Source: a virus. Taken from it: a stretch of 23,253 nucleotides of DNA. The notes beneath the pieces are model-generated. The model was not told the origin of the DNA, searched no databases, and saw only the letters and a list, made by a program, of their open reading frames with translations. The first letter of the stretch is position 1, and the number at the start of each line of letters is the position of its first letter. The stretch spans positions 1 to 23,253 of IMG/VR virus record IMGVR_UViG_3300017788_000181. The stretch is one strand, 5' to 3'. The translations under genes were made by a program, and so were the position numbers. Shown here in pieces: positions 16,362 to 23,080 of the stretch.

Positions 16362-17411
16362 ATGTCAAAATACGAAAAGTTAATTGAATATATTGTTAAC
16401 GAGCAAGAAGAAAAAGCCCGTGAACTATTTCACCAACTCGTTGTTGAGCGTTCACGCCAGATTTATGAGTCATTAATTGACGAAGAAGATTTGGCTGAAA
16501 TCGGTGGAGACGAAGTTGAAGACTTAGTTGACGAAATCACTGCCGATGAAGATGGAATGTTAGAGGCAGAAGACGAAGACATGGACATGGACGATGCTGA
16601 AGACGATATGGATGACGCAGATATGGACATGGACGACGCTGAAGGCGACATGGACAACGCTGAAGACGATATGGATGACGCAGAGATGGACATGGACGAC
16701 GCTGAAGGTGACATGGATATGGACATGGACGACGAAGGCGGTGAAGAAGGTTTAGAAGACCGTGTTATGGACCTAGAAGATTCCCTGGAAGAACTAAAGC
16801 GCGAATTTGAAGAACTAATGGGCGATCAAGGCGGCGAAGATATGGGCGGAGACATGGATGCCGACATGGGCGACGAAGAAATGATGCCGGAGACCTTGGA
16901 AGTAGTACCGAATATGGATCATCACAGCCCAAAGAACCCAAGCGGGCCAATGGAATCCAAAATGAAGAAAGAAGAAATGCTCAAGGATAAAAAAGCCAAA
17001 GCCAAAAAGAAAATGACTGAGGCTGAGTGGATTCGTGAATATGTCGAAAAGATTGGCGAACCATATCCTGGTAACAACTCTGATACGCACGAAGTTGGCG
17101 CTGGTGGTTCTGTAACTCTTAACAAGAAGAGCATCGTTGCTGGCAAGAACGACATGGGCGGTACTACGCAAAATATCGCTCGCGGTGGTTCAGAGGCAGA
17201 TCCAAAAGGAACTCCAAGCAACAAGCCAAGTGGTTTGTTAAAGAAGGGTGGAGATCTAATCGGTAAGGTACAGAATAGTCCTGGTGCTAATGCTGGCAAA
17301 ACTGGGTACAAGACTAGTGCTGGTAAAGAGTATTCAAAGGCTAACGGCAAAGAAGGTCAGACCACTTCTGGCTCAATGAGCGTAGACAAGAAGAGTTTAC
17401 TAGGACACTAA
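16362..17411 (+). CDS. Acidic prohead core protein (gp68-like)
   Basis: The first gene of the core/protease/scaffold/capsid run. Residues 1-60 ('YEKLIEYIVNEQEEKARELF', 'HQLVVERSRQIYESLIDEED') form a conserved-looking helical domain. Residues 60-130 are an extreme Asp/Glu/Met low-complexity block with a 21-residue tandem repeat. A short helix follows ('LEDRVMDLEDSLEELKREFE'), then a Lys-rich stretch and a Gly/Lys/Ser-rich tail with 'KKSIVAGKNDMGG'. The overall plan matches what I recall as prohead core proteins of cyanophage-type T4-likes; T4 gp68 is much shorter (141 aa). It probably fills the prohead and is cleaved by gp21. Good Shine-Dalgarno sequence (AGGA) at 16351. Confidence 0.7.
   Translation: MSKYEKLIEYIVNEQEEKARELFHQLVVERSRQIYESLIDEEDLAEIGGDEVEDLVDEITADEDGMLEAEDEDMDMDDAEDDMDDADMDMDDAEGDMDNAEDDMDDAEMDMDDAEGDMDMDMDDEGGEEGLEDRVMDLEDSLEELKREFEELMGDQGGEDMGGDMDADMGDEEMMPETLEVVPNMDHHSPKNPSGPMESKMKKEEMLKDKKAKAKKKMTEAEWIREYVEKIGEPYPGNNSDTHEVGAGGSVTLNKKSIVAGKNDMGGTTQNIARGGSEADPKGTPSNKPSGLLKKGGDLIGKVQNSPGANAGKTGYKTSAGKEYSKANGKEGQTTSGSMSVDKKSLLGH
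16596..16721 (+). repeat. Two tandem copies of a 63-base coding repeat (acidic block)
   Basis: Copies at 16596-16658 and 16659-16721 agree at most positions, with differences mainly at the copy ends. They encode two 21-residue acidic units beginning AEDDMDDA. The repeat could expand or contract by slippage or recombination without breaking the frame. Confidence 0.8.
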
Positions 17412-17422
17412 AGAGATAAGCA

Positions 17423-18058
17423 ATGTTACTGCTACAAGAACATTTAAGTTTTGACGGCGCACGGATGGAGCTGATGACTGAATCGGCTCCAGACGGCAAA
17501 GGAAAAAATCTATACATGAAAGGCATTTTTGTACAAGGTGGTGTCAAGAATGCCAATCAACGTGTATATCCTGTTGATGAAATCGCTAAAGCCGTCGAGA
17601 GTGTTGGTAAGCAGATAAAGGGCGGCTATAGTGTTCTTGGTGAGTTAGATCACCCCGATGATTTGAAGATAAATCTTGATCGCGTATGTCACGTTATTAC
17701 TGATATGTGGATGGATGGTCCAAATGGCTACGGTAAGTTAAAAGTACTTAACACACCTATGGGTCAACTAGTTACAACTATGCTGGAATCTGGTGTAAAA
17801 CTAGGTGTTTCTAGTAGAGGCAGTGGTAACGTTAATGAAAGTACTGGACATGTAAGTGATTTTGATATTGTAACAGTTGATATAGTAGCCCAACCAAGCG
17901 CACCGAATGCATATCCTAAGCCAGTTTATGAAGGTCTAATGAACATGAGACATGGTCATAGAGTTTTAGAGATGACTAAGGATGCAAATGCCAATAAGAG
18001 AGTCCAAAAATATTTGGCAGAGGAAGTAAAACGCCTCATACAGGACTTAAAAATTTAA
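17423..18058 (+). CDS. gp21: Prohead core protease gp21
   Basis: The 211-residue protein equals T4 gp21 (212) in length. It is the serine protease that cleaves scaffold, core and capsid proteins during head maturation. Likely catalytic residues are His77 in 'LGELDHPDD' and Ser130 or Ser131 in 'KLGVSSRGSG', the positions conserved in herpesvirus-type and T4 prohead proteases. 'DFDIVTVDIVAQPSAPNA' is also typical. It sits between the core protein and gp22 in the standard T4 order, 11 bases after the preceding stop. It probably cleaves itself after activation. Confidence 0.92.
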   Translation: MLLLQEHLSFDGARMELMTESAPDGKGKNLYMKGIFVQGGVKNANQRVYPVDEIAKAVESVGKQIKGGYSVLGELDHPDDLKINLDRVCHVITDMWMDGPNGYGKLKVLNTPMGQLVTTMLESGVKLGVSSRGSGNVNESTGHVSDFDIVTVDIVAQPSAPNAYPKPVYEGLMNMRHGHRVLEMTKDANANKRVQKYLAEEVKRLIQDLKI

Positions 18059-18072
18059 CAGGAGAATGATAC

Positions 18073-19179
18073 ATGTTTGACGCTATCAAGCCATTAATAG
18101 ACAGTGGTATCATTAACGAAGAAACCAAGACCGCTATAAATGAGGCCTGGGAAACTAAGTTAAATGAAGCACGCCAACAACTTCGTGCCGAAATACGCGA
18201 AGAGTTTGCTCGCAAATATGACCACGATAGAAGTGTAATGGTCGAAGCAATAGACAAGATGGTAACAGAAGGTCTCCAGGAAGAAATCCGCGAATTCGCA
18301 GAAGAAAAAGCACAAATGGCAGCAGATAGAGTTCGTTACTCACGCGCTATGTCTGAAAATGCCGCAAAGTTTGATAAGTTCTTAGTTGCCAAATTAGCAG
18401 AAGAAATTAAAGAACTACGTGCTGATCGTTCTATTCAGAAAGAAAGCATTGGCAAACTAGAACAGTTTGTAATTCACTCTCTATCTGAAGAAATTCAAGA
18501 ATTCCACAAAGACAAGCAAGATTTAGTAGAAACTAAAGTCAGACTAGTTAGAGAAGCGAAAGGTAAACTTTCAAAAATTCAAAAAGAGTTTGTACAACGT
18601 TCCGCTCGTCTTGTAAATGAATCTGTGACCAAACATCTAAATGCTGAGATGTCACAATTGAAAGAAGATATCCAAATTGCTAGAGAAAACAATTTTGGAC
18701 GTAAACTTTTTGAAGCTTTTGCGACTGAATTTGCTGTGACTCACCTAAATGAGAACAAAGAAATTGCTAAGTTGCAACAAGCGGTAAAAAAACGTGAAGC
18801 ACTAATTGCCGAAGCCAAAAAAGCAGAGCAACAAAAAGCATCACTACTTGAATCCAAAGAGCGCGAAATTCGCATTCTGAAGGAATCACAAGAGCGTAAA
18901 GAGACTCTTAACGAATTGCTAAAAACACTAAACAAAGAAAAGCAATCCGTTATGACGCAGCTATTAGAGAATGTTCAGACTGATAAATTAAGGTCTGCGT
19001 TCGATAAGTATCTTCCAGCAGTTCTGAACAATACTACTCCACAACACAAGCAAGTAGAGAAATCTGCCATGCTAGTTGAGAGTCGTACAGAAGTAACTGG
19101 TGATAAAACTGCTAAGGTCAGCGTTGAAACCGGTGATAATAATGTCATCGAAATTAAACGTTTAGCAGGGCTTAAGTAA
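18073..19179 (+). CDS. gp22: Major prohead scaffold protein gp22
   Basis: A 368-residue protein, almost entirely helical and highly charged. It has repeated acidic/basic heptad-like segments ('EEIREFAEEKAQMAADRVRY', 'LAEEIKELRADRSIQKESIG', 'KKREALIAEAKKAEQQKA'), as expected of the rod-like scaffold on which gp23 assembles. It lies between protease and capsid gene, like gene 22. It is longer than T4 gp22 (269). The C-terminus 'NNVIEIKRLAGLK' is short and basic, which fits a capsid-binding tail. AGGAGA stands ahead of the ATG. It is presumably degraded by gp21 after assembly. Confidence 0.85.
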   Translation: MFDAIKPLIDSGIINEETKTAINEAWETKLNEARQQLRAEIREEFARKYDHDRSVMVEAIDKMVTEGLQEEIREFAEEKAQMAADRVRYSRAMSENAAKFDKFLVAKLAEEIKELRADRSIQKESIGKLEQFVIHSLSEEIQEFHKDKQDLVETKVRLVREAKGKLSKIQKEFVQRSARLVNESVTKHLNAEMSQLKEDIQIARENNFGRKLFEAFATEFAVTHLNENKEIAKLQQAVKKREALIAEAKKAEQQKASLLESKEREIRILKESQERKETLNELLKTLNKEKQSVMTQLLENVQTDKLRSAFDKYLPAVLNNTTPQHKQVEKSAMLVESRTEVTGDKTAKVSVETGDNNVIEIKRLAGLK

Positions 19180-19203
19180 ACCCTAAGAAGGAAAAAAGAA
19201 AAA

Positions 19204-20388
19204 ATGACACAAGTACTATTAGAAGGCCGCTGGGGCGAAACTAGAGAAGCCCTGTTAGAAGGTCTACAAGGTTCTCGTAGAACCACCATGGGCGTTATTC
19301 TAGAAAATACACGTAAGAATCTTCTTGAAAACGCAACCGCTGGCGCAACCAGTGCTGGTAACGTAGCAACACTTAACCGTGTTATTCTTCCAGTTATCCG
19401 TCGTGTAATGCCAACCGTTATCGCTAACGAAATCGTTGGTGTTCAGCCAATGACTGGCCCAGTAGCACAGATCCACACTCTACGTGTGCGTTATGCTGAA
19501 ACTGCTACTGCTACCGCTCCAAGTCCATTCGACACAAGCACAACTGCTGGTGACGAAGCACTAAGCCCATTCAAAATCGCTACAGCATACTCTGGTAGTT
19601 TAACTACTGGTCGTGCTGCTAGCACAACTGCCCTAGAAGGTGTACCTGGTCGTAAGATCAACGTACAAATCTTGAAGCAAGTTGTAGAAGCCAAGACACG
19701 TAAACTAAGCGCACGTTGGACATTTGAGGCCGCTCAAGATGCTCAAAGTATGCACGGTCTTGACATCGAAGCCGAAATCATGGCCGCTCTTGCTCAAGAA
19801 ATCACCGTAGAAATCGACCAAGAAGTTCTAGGTTCACTACGTTCATTAGCCGCTACTGATTTTGCTTACGATCAGGCTGCTGTTTCTGGTACCGCAACAT
19901 TCGTTGGTGACGAACACGCTGCCCTAGCAGTTCTAATCAACCGTGCTGCTAACCTAATCGCTCAACGTACCCGTCGTGGTGCTGGTAACTGGGCAGTTGT
20001 ATCACCTGCCGCACTAACTGTTCTACAGAGTGCTACCACCAGTGCTTTCGCTCGTACTACAGAAGGCACCTTCGAGGCTCCAACAAACACCAAGTTCGTT
20101 GGTACTCTAAACGGCGCTATGCGTATTTACGTAGACAGCTATGCTGCTGACACACAAGCAGTTCTAGTTGGCTATAAGGGTTCAAGCGAAGCCGATGCTG
20201 CTGCTTTCTATTGCCCATACATTCCTCTAATGAGTTCTGGTGTTGTTCTAGATCCAGCAACATTCGAACCAGTAGTTGGATTTATGACACGTTACGGCTA
20301 CGTGGAGCTCACCAATACTGCATCTTCTCTAGGCAATGCAGGTGACTACTTGAGCGAAATCTCTGTAGCAAATCTATCATTCCAGTAA
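19204..20388 (+). CDS. gp23: Major capsid protein gp23
   Basis: This is the HK97-fold shell protein. The N-terminus ('LLEGRWGETREALLEGLQ', 'RKNLLENATAGATSAGN') is the cleavable propeptide zone. Sites matching the (L/I)-x-E preference of gp21 end at E7, E19, E34 and E42, with E42 a reasonable guess for the final cut. Further gp23-type motifs are 'VIRRVMPTVIANEIVGVQPM', 'ALAQEITVEIDQEVLG', 'RTRRGAGNWAVVSP' and 'AAFYCPYIPLMSSGVVLDPA' followed by 'FEPVVGFMTRYG'. At 394 residues it is clearly shorter than T4 gp23 (521), so the inserted surface domain is probably reduced or missing. Codon choice is strongly biased compared with neighbours, in line with very high expression. A strong terminator follows. 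Confidence 0.95.
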   Translation: MTQVLLEGRWGETREALLEGLQGSRRTTMGVILENTRKNLLENATAGATSAGNVATLNRVILPVIRRVMPTVIANEIVGVQPMTGPVAQIHTLRVRYAETATATAPSPFDTSTTAGDEALSPFKIATAYSGSLTTGRAASTTALEGVPGRKINVQILKQVVEAKTRKLSARWTFEAAQDAQSMHGLDIEAEIMAALAQEITVEIDQEVLGSLRSLAATDFAYDQAAVSGTATFVGDEHAALAVLINRAANLIAQRTRRGAGNWAVVSPAALTVLQSATTSAFARTTEGTFEAPTNTKFVGTLNGAMRIYVDSYAADTQAVLVGYKGSSEADAAAFYCPYIPLMSSGVVLDPATFEPVVGFMTRYGYVELTNTASSLGNAGDYLSEISVANLSFQ

Positions 20389-20410
20389 TCTTTAGATTAC
20401 TACTTAATAA

Positions 20411-20433
20411 AAACCCGCTTCGGCGGGTTTTTT
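20411..20433 (+). terminator. Intrinsic terminator after gp23
   Basis: AAACCCGC (20411-20418) and GCGGGTTT (20423-20430) pair around a stable TTCG loop, followed by T. It lies 23 bases behind the capsid stop. Confidence 0.93.
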
Positions 20434-20434
20434 A

Positions 20435-20463
20435 TTGACATTCGTATAATAATAGTGTATTAT
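20435..20463 (+). promoter_or_regulatory. Sigma-70-like promoter for the HNH endonuclease gene
   Basis: TTGACA (20435-20440), a 17-base spacer, then TATTAT (20458-20463): a perfect -35 and a one-mismatch -10 at ideal spacing. It directly follows the gp23 terminator, so the gene can be transcribed by unmodified host polymerase, apart from the late capsid operon. Confidence 0.65.
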
Positions 20464-20477
20464 GTTGAATTAACAAA

Positions 20478-20485
20478 CATAAATA
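20478..20485 (+). promoter_or_regulatory. Late-type promoter (CATAAATA) at the HNH start codon
   Basis: CATAAATA ends five bases before the ATG at 20491, and the expected start six bases after the last A is that ATG itself. There is no Shine-Dalgarno sequence between. Confidence 0.45.
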
Positions 20486-20490
20486 CTAGC

Positions 20491-21249
20491 ATGAACAAAT
20501 ACGAAAAATGGTATAAAAATATCACAGATTCTGCGAAACACAGAATCACTGAAAATTACACGGAAAAACATCATATTCTGCCTAAAAGTATTGGAGGCTC
20601 AGATAGTGTCACGAATTTAGTGTATCTTACTGCTAGAGAGCATTTCATATGTCATTGGTTATTGACTAAGATATATACTGAAGGTGAAGCGCATTGGAAA
20701 ATGATTAACGCATTTAGAATGATGCGAGCGGAAAATCCTAAGCAAAAAAGATATGCTACGAAGATAACTGCTAGAGTGTATTCTAATTTGAAAGAAGAAT
20801 ATTCTGTATTACAAAGTGAACGATATAAAGGCACAGGAAATGGCTTTTACGGCAAAAAACATTCAGAAGAAGTTAAGAACAGAATAAGCGAAGCAAATAA
20901 GGGTGATAAAAATGCCTCTAAACGTCCAGAAACTAAAAAGAAAATTGCAGAATCAAAAATTGGTAAAAAGAGGGATCCCTTCGATAATACATGGAGACTC
21001 AATCTTTCTAAAGCATCATCTGGTGAAAATAACGGAATGTATGGCAAATCACATTCTGATGAAACTAAACAAAAACAGCGTGAACGTGCTATTGATAGAA
21101 AACAAAGTAATGAAACTATACAAAAAAAGGCCGACGCTATACGAGGCATGAAGAGAGAAAAGAAATTATGCCCACATTGCGAGAAACTAGTGGCTGTGAA
21201 TGGATATGCTAGATGGCATGGTGATAATTGCAAGTCTAAAGATAAATAA
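20491..21249 (+). CDS. Free-standing HNH homing endonuclease with NUMOD3-like repeats
   Basis: The N-terminal HNH domain reads 'TEKHHILPKSIGGSDSVTNL' followed by 'VYLTAREHFICHWLL'. Two DNA-binding repeats of NUMOD3 type follow ('NGFYGKKHSEEVKNRISEAN' and 'NNGMYGKSHSDETKQKQRE'). The protein ends in a zinc-finger-like CPHC...WH...NC module. This layout is typical of phage homing endonucleases that invade next to or within conserved genes; here the neighbour is the capsid gene. From the ATG at 20491 it has 252 residues. A GTG at 20455 is in frame, but it lies upstream of the -10 box, so I reject it. The gene has its own early promoter and terminator, an autonomous cassette between two structural units. 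It is A-rich compared with gp23. Confidence 0.88.
   Translation: MNKYEKWYKNITDSAKHRITENYTEKHHILPKSIGGSDSVTNLVYLTAREHFICHWLLTKIYTEGEAHWKMINAFRMMRAENPKQKRYATKITARVYSNLKEEYSVLQSERYKGTGNGFYGKKHSEEVKNRISEANKGDKNASKRPETKKKIAESKIGKKRDPFDNTWRLNLSKASSGENNGMYGKSHSDETKQKQRERAIDRKQSNETIQKKADAIRGMKREKKLCPHCEKLVAVNGYARWHGDNCKSKDK
21241..21248 (+). promoter_or_regulatory. Late-type motif (GATAAATA) overlapping the HNH stop
   Basis: GATAAATA overlaps the last codons of the HNH gene. The only feature downstream is the terminator at 21286-21309, so if active it would yield an RNA of roughly 55 bases. It may be chance, given the AT-rich context. Confidence 0.25.
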
Positions 21250-21285
21250 AGTTATAAAAGAATTCTCAATCGGGATGGGAAGACT

Positions 21286-21309
21286 AGAGGGACTACGGTC
21301 CCTCTTTTT
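21286..21309 (+). terminator. Intrinsic terminator after the HNH gene
   Basis: AGAGGGAC (21286-21293) pairs with GTCCCTCT (21298-21305) around a TACG loop (UNCG type), followed by T. Confidence 0.9.
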
Positions 21310-21318
21310 ATTGATTAT

Positions 21319-21326
21319 GATAAATA
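21319..21326 (+). promoter_or_regulatory. Late-type promoter for the next structural gene (GATAAATA)
   Basis: GATAAATA lies ten bases after the terminator. The leader to the ATG at 21401 would be about 70 bases and holds AAAGGA at a good distance before the ATG. Confidence 0.55.
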
Positions 21327-21400
21327 CATTAGTTACTAATCATCTCGTTGAGTAGCCAACTCCGGGTAGCCTAGAACGCTAAAACATAAAGGAAATTAAA

Positions 21401-22126
21401 ATGGCAAAATTAAAGATACAAAAAACAAACTCAGTTACAAGCACTGTTGTTGACAGTTATGTAAGCCCAACTCTGATCAATGGAAATCATATCGGTGGCA
21501 CTGGTGGTGATAATAGTCAAACAGTACCAACTATTAGGTGTAGTTTTCTAAAAGATGTGGGTGATGCTGTTGATACTGGATATATCAATTTCCAAAAAGG
21601 TATGCGTAAATTTGAAGTTAGCAATACCAGTGATGCCAACACAACTGTTGCTACTTTAGTAAACAAATTATCTTCTGAATTAACCGCTGCTGATACCATG
21701 ACTATTCTTGTTACCACTGCGACTATAGTTGGCGCAAACGTAGCAAACATTGGTGCTGGTAGTGGTAGTTTCACTGCTAATCAGGATTATGCTTATGTTC
21801 AGTATGCCACTGGCAACGTTACTGGAACACCTATCATTAGTGTTGGACATCAGATCAACGGTACAAGTTTAACTGGTAATGTTACTGTGGTTGCGGTAAA
21901 CACTACTGGCAACGTTACAGTAGCAGTTGCTACGCAGGATGTTTCTGATGAGCAAATTAACGTTAGTGTTCAGTTCAATGCTTCTAGAATTACTAACAAG
22001 TATGTTTGGGATTGGAGCAATGAAAAGTATAGATACTGGTTCTCGGCTCCAAGTTACTCTGCTACTGCGTTGAGTAGTCAGCCTGGTTGGCAAGACACTG
22101 TTTTTGTTCAAGTTAATAATAATTAA
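21401..22126 (+). CDS. Probable virion structural protein (unknown), 241 aa
   Basis: I do not recognise this protein. It is rich in Thr, Val, Asn, Ser and Gly with almost no charged runs, and appears to be all beta. The middle repeats short units such as GNVTGTP, GNVTVVAVN and TTGNVTVAVAT. The C-terminus is more distinctive ('ITNKYVWDWSNEKYRYWFSA'). It has its own late-type promoter, a strong Shine-Dalgarno sequence and a terminator, so it is a single-gene late unit behind the capsid region. A surface or decoration protein of head or tail would fit composition and setting. No signal peptide or membrane segment is visible. Confidence 0.6.
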   Translation: MAKLKIQKTNSVTSTVVDSYVSPTLINGNHIGGTGGDNSQTVPTIRCSFLKDVGDAVDTGYINFQKGMRKFEVSNTSDANTTVATLVNKLSSELTAADTMTILVTTATIVGANVANIGAGSGSFTANQDYAYVQYATGNVTGTPIISVGHQINGTSLTGNVTVVAVNTTGNVTVAVATQDVSDEQINVSVQFNASRITNKYVWDWSNEKYRYWFSAPSYSATALSSQPGWQDTVFVQVNNN

Positions 22127-22145
22127 TTTTGAAGTGACTTGATAC

Positions 22146-22172
22146 AAATAGGCTGTTTTTACAGCCTATTTT
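22146..22172 (+). terminator. Intrinsic terminator after the 241-aa structural gene
   Basis: AAATAGGCTGT (22146-22156) pairs with ACAGCCTATTT (22161-22171) around TTTT. The T tract after the stem is short, so it may be leaky or act in both directions. Confidence 0.7.
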
Positions 22173-22196
22173 CATTTGGAGATAATCCACAGTTTG

Positions 22197-22213
22197 AATA
22201 AATACTGTAAATA
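22197..22213 (+). promoter_or_regulatory. Two overlapping late-type motifs (AATAAATA, TGTAAATA)
   Basis: AATAAATA (22197-22204) is followed by TGTAAATA (22206-22213). Predicted starts near 22210 and 22219 leave leaders of 14 and 5 bases before the ATG at 22224. The first is the better match. Confidence 0.5.
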
Positions 22214-22223
22214 GAGAAATAGC

Positions 22224-22751
22224 ATGAGCGTAACTAAGCGAATCAACACTGGTGATTATACTATTGATACCTTCAAGTATGATGGTAATCCAGATGGCAA
22301 CATTTTTGTGTATACTCATACACTTAGGATTGATGGTAATCTAGAGGTTGTAGGTAATACGGCAAACATTCAAGCATTTGATACTACCAAGCAGATATTT
22401 CAAATAAACGCAGATCAGACGACTAGTGATTTGCCAAGATCTGGTATAAGTGGGTTTGAAAATAATCGCGGTAATGGGTCAAATGTCGGGCTATATTGGG
22501 ATGAAGACGGTACGTACTCTGGACAATGGATAGCAAATAATGCTTCTGGAAGCACTGGACCAATACTCACTAGTTACAATGTGAAAATTGATCAAACTAC
22601 TGATCAACCAGTAGGTGAAGCAGGTTATGTGGTTGTTACTGGAAATACTGCTGGAGCGGGCGGTAGTGGTTTGTACGTAAACACTGGAGCATCATCAGAT
22701 GAACTAGTAACAACTGCTAAGATCAGAAAATATGGAATAATTTTTGGATAA
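22224..22751 (+). CDS. Probable virion structural protein (unknown), 175 aa
   Basis: A beta-rich protein with 'VYTHTLRIDGNLEVVGNTAN' in its first third, a pattern seen in many phage fibre or baseplate-associated structural proteins where short strands build repeated shapes. Later parts are Gly/Thr/Ser-rich ('VVVTGNTAGAGGSGLYVNTG'). I cannot name a T4 equivalent. It follows a terminator and a pair of late motifs and is 5 bases from the next gene, so the three last genes probably form one late transcript. The Shine-Dalgarno sequence is weak. Confidence 0.6.
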   Translation: MSVTKRINTGDYTIDTFKYDGNPDGNIFVYTHTLRIDGNLEVVGNTANIQAFDTTKQIFQINADQTTSDLPRSGISGFENNRGNGSNVGLYWDEDGTYSGQWIANNASGSTGPILTSYNVKIDQTTDQPVGEAGYVVVTGNTAGAGGSGLYVNTGASSDELVTTAKIRKYGIIFG

Positions 22752-22756
22752 ATTAT

Positions 22757-23068
22757 ATGGCAATACAAAACGCAAATCTAACAACAACTACTTCTAACAT
22801 CTATGTTAGTAGCGGCTCTACTGCTGCGATGACTTTTTACTTTTCAAATTATGAAACTAGCAATAATGTAACATTTAGTTTATGGGCAGTTCCTGATGGA
22901 GATGAACCTGGCAACTTAAATGTACTTTATAGTAATGTAGTTGTGATTGCTGGTGACACTTATGTTATGGATTCAGAGCGATTATTTTTAGAAGATGGCG
23001 ACAGATTGTGTGGTTATGCTAATGCTAACAACACCATATCTTGTACCTTGACATATACAACAGTGTAA
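22757..23068 (+). CDS. Small probable virion protein, 103 aa
   Basis: A compact all-beta protein with a regular strand pattern: 'NIYVSSGSTAAMTFYFSNYE', 'FSLWAVPDGDEPGNLNVLYS' and 'DTYVMDSERLFLEDGDRL'. Similar small proteins occur among structural genes of aquatic T4-like phages, as I remember them, without a proven function; they look like short decoration or adaptor domains. It starts 5 bases after the preceding gene and is followed after 12 bases by the next, so it is part of the same unit. Confidence 0.6.
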   Translation: MAIQNANLTTTTSNIYVSSGSTAAMTFYFSNYETSNNVTFSLWAVPDGDEPGNLNVLYSNVVVIAGDTYVMDSERLFLEDGDRLCGYANANNTISCTLTYTTV

Positions 23069-23080
23069 AGTGAAATAAAC

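Noticed and set aside
16463-16726. Antisense Ser/Met-rich open frame opposite the acidic repeat
   Set aside because: It is the mirror of the GAC/GAT/ATG repeat on the coding strand, so its composition is fully explained by the real gene.
20847-21233. Antisense frame of 128 codons opposite the HNH gene
   Set aside because: The plus-strand HNH gene has clear domain motifs; the antisense product is Ser/Phe/Leu-rich with no known features.
23049-23076. TTGACA followed by TGAAAT before the last gene
   Set aside because: The -10 match is poor, and the gene is only 12 bases from the preceding one, so cotranscription is more likely.
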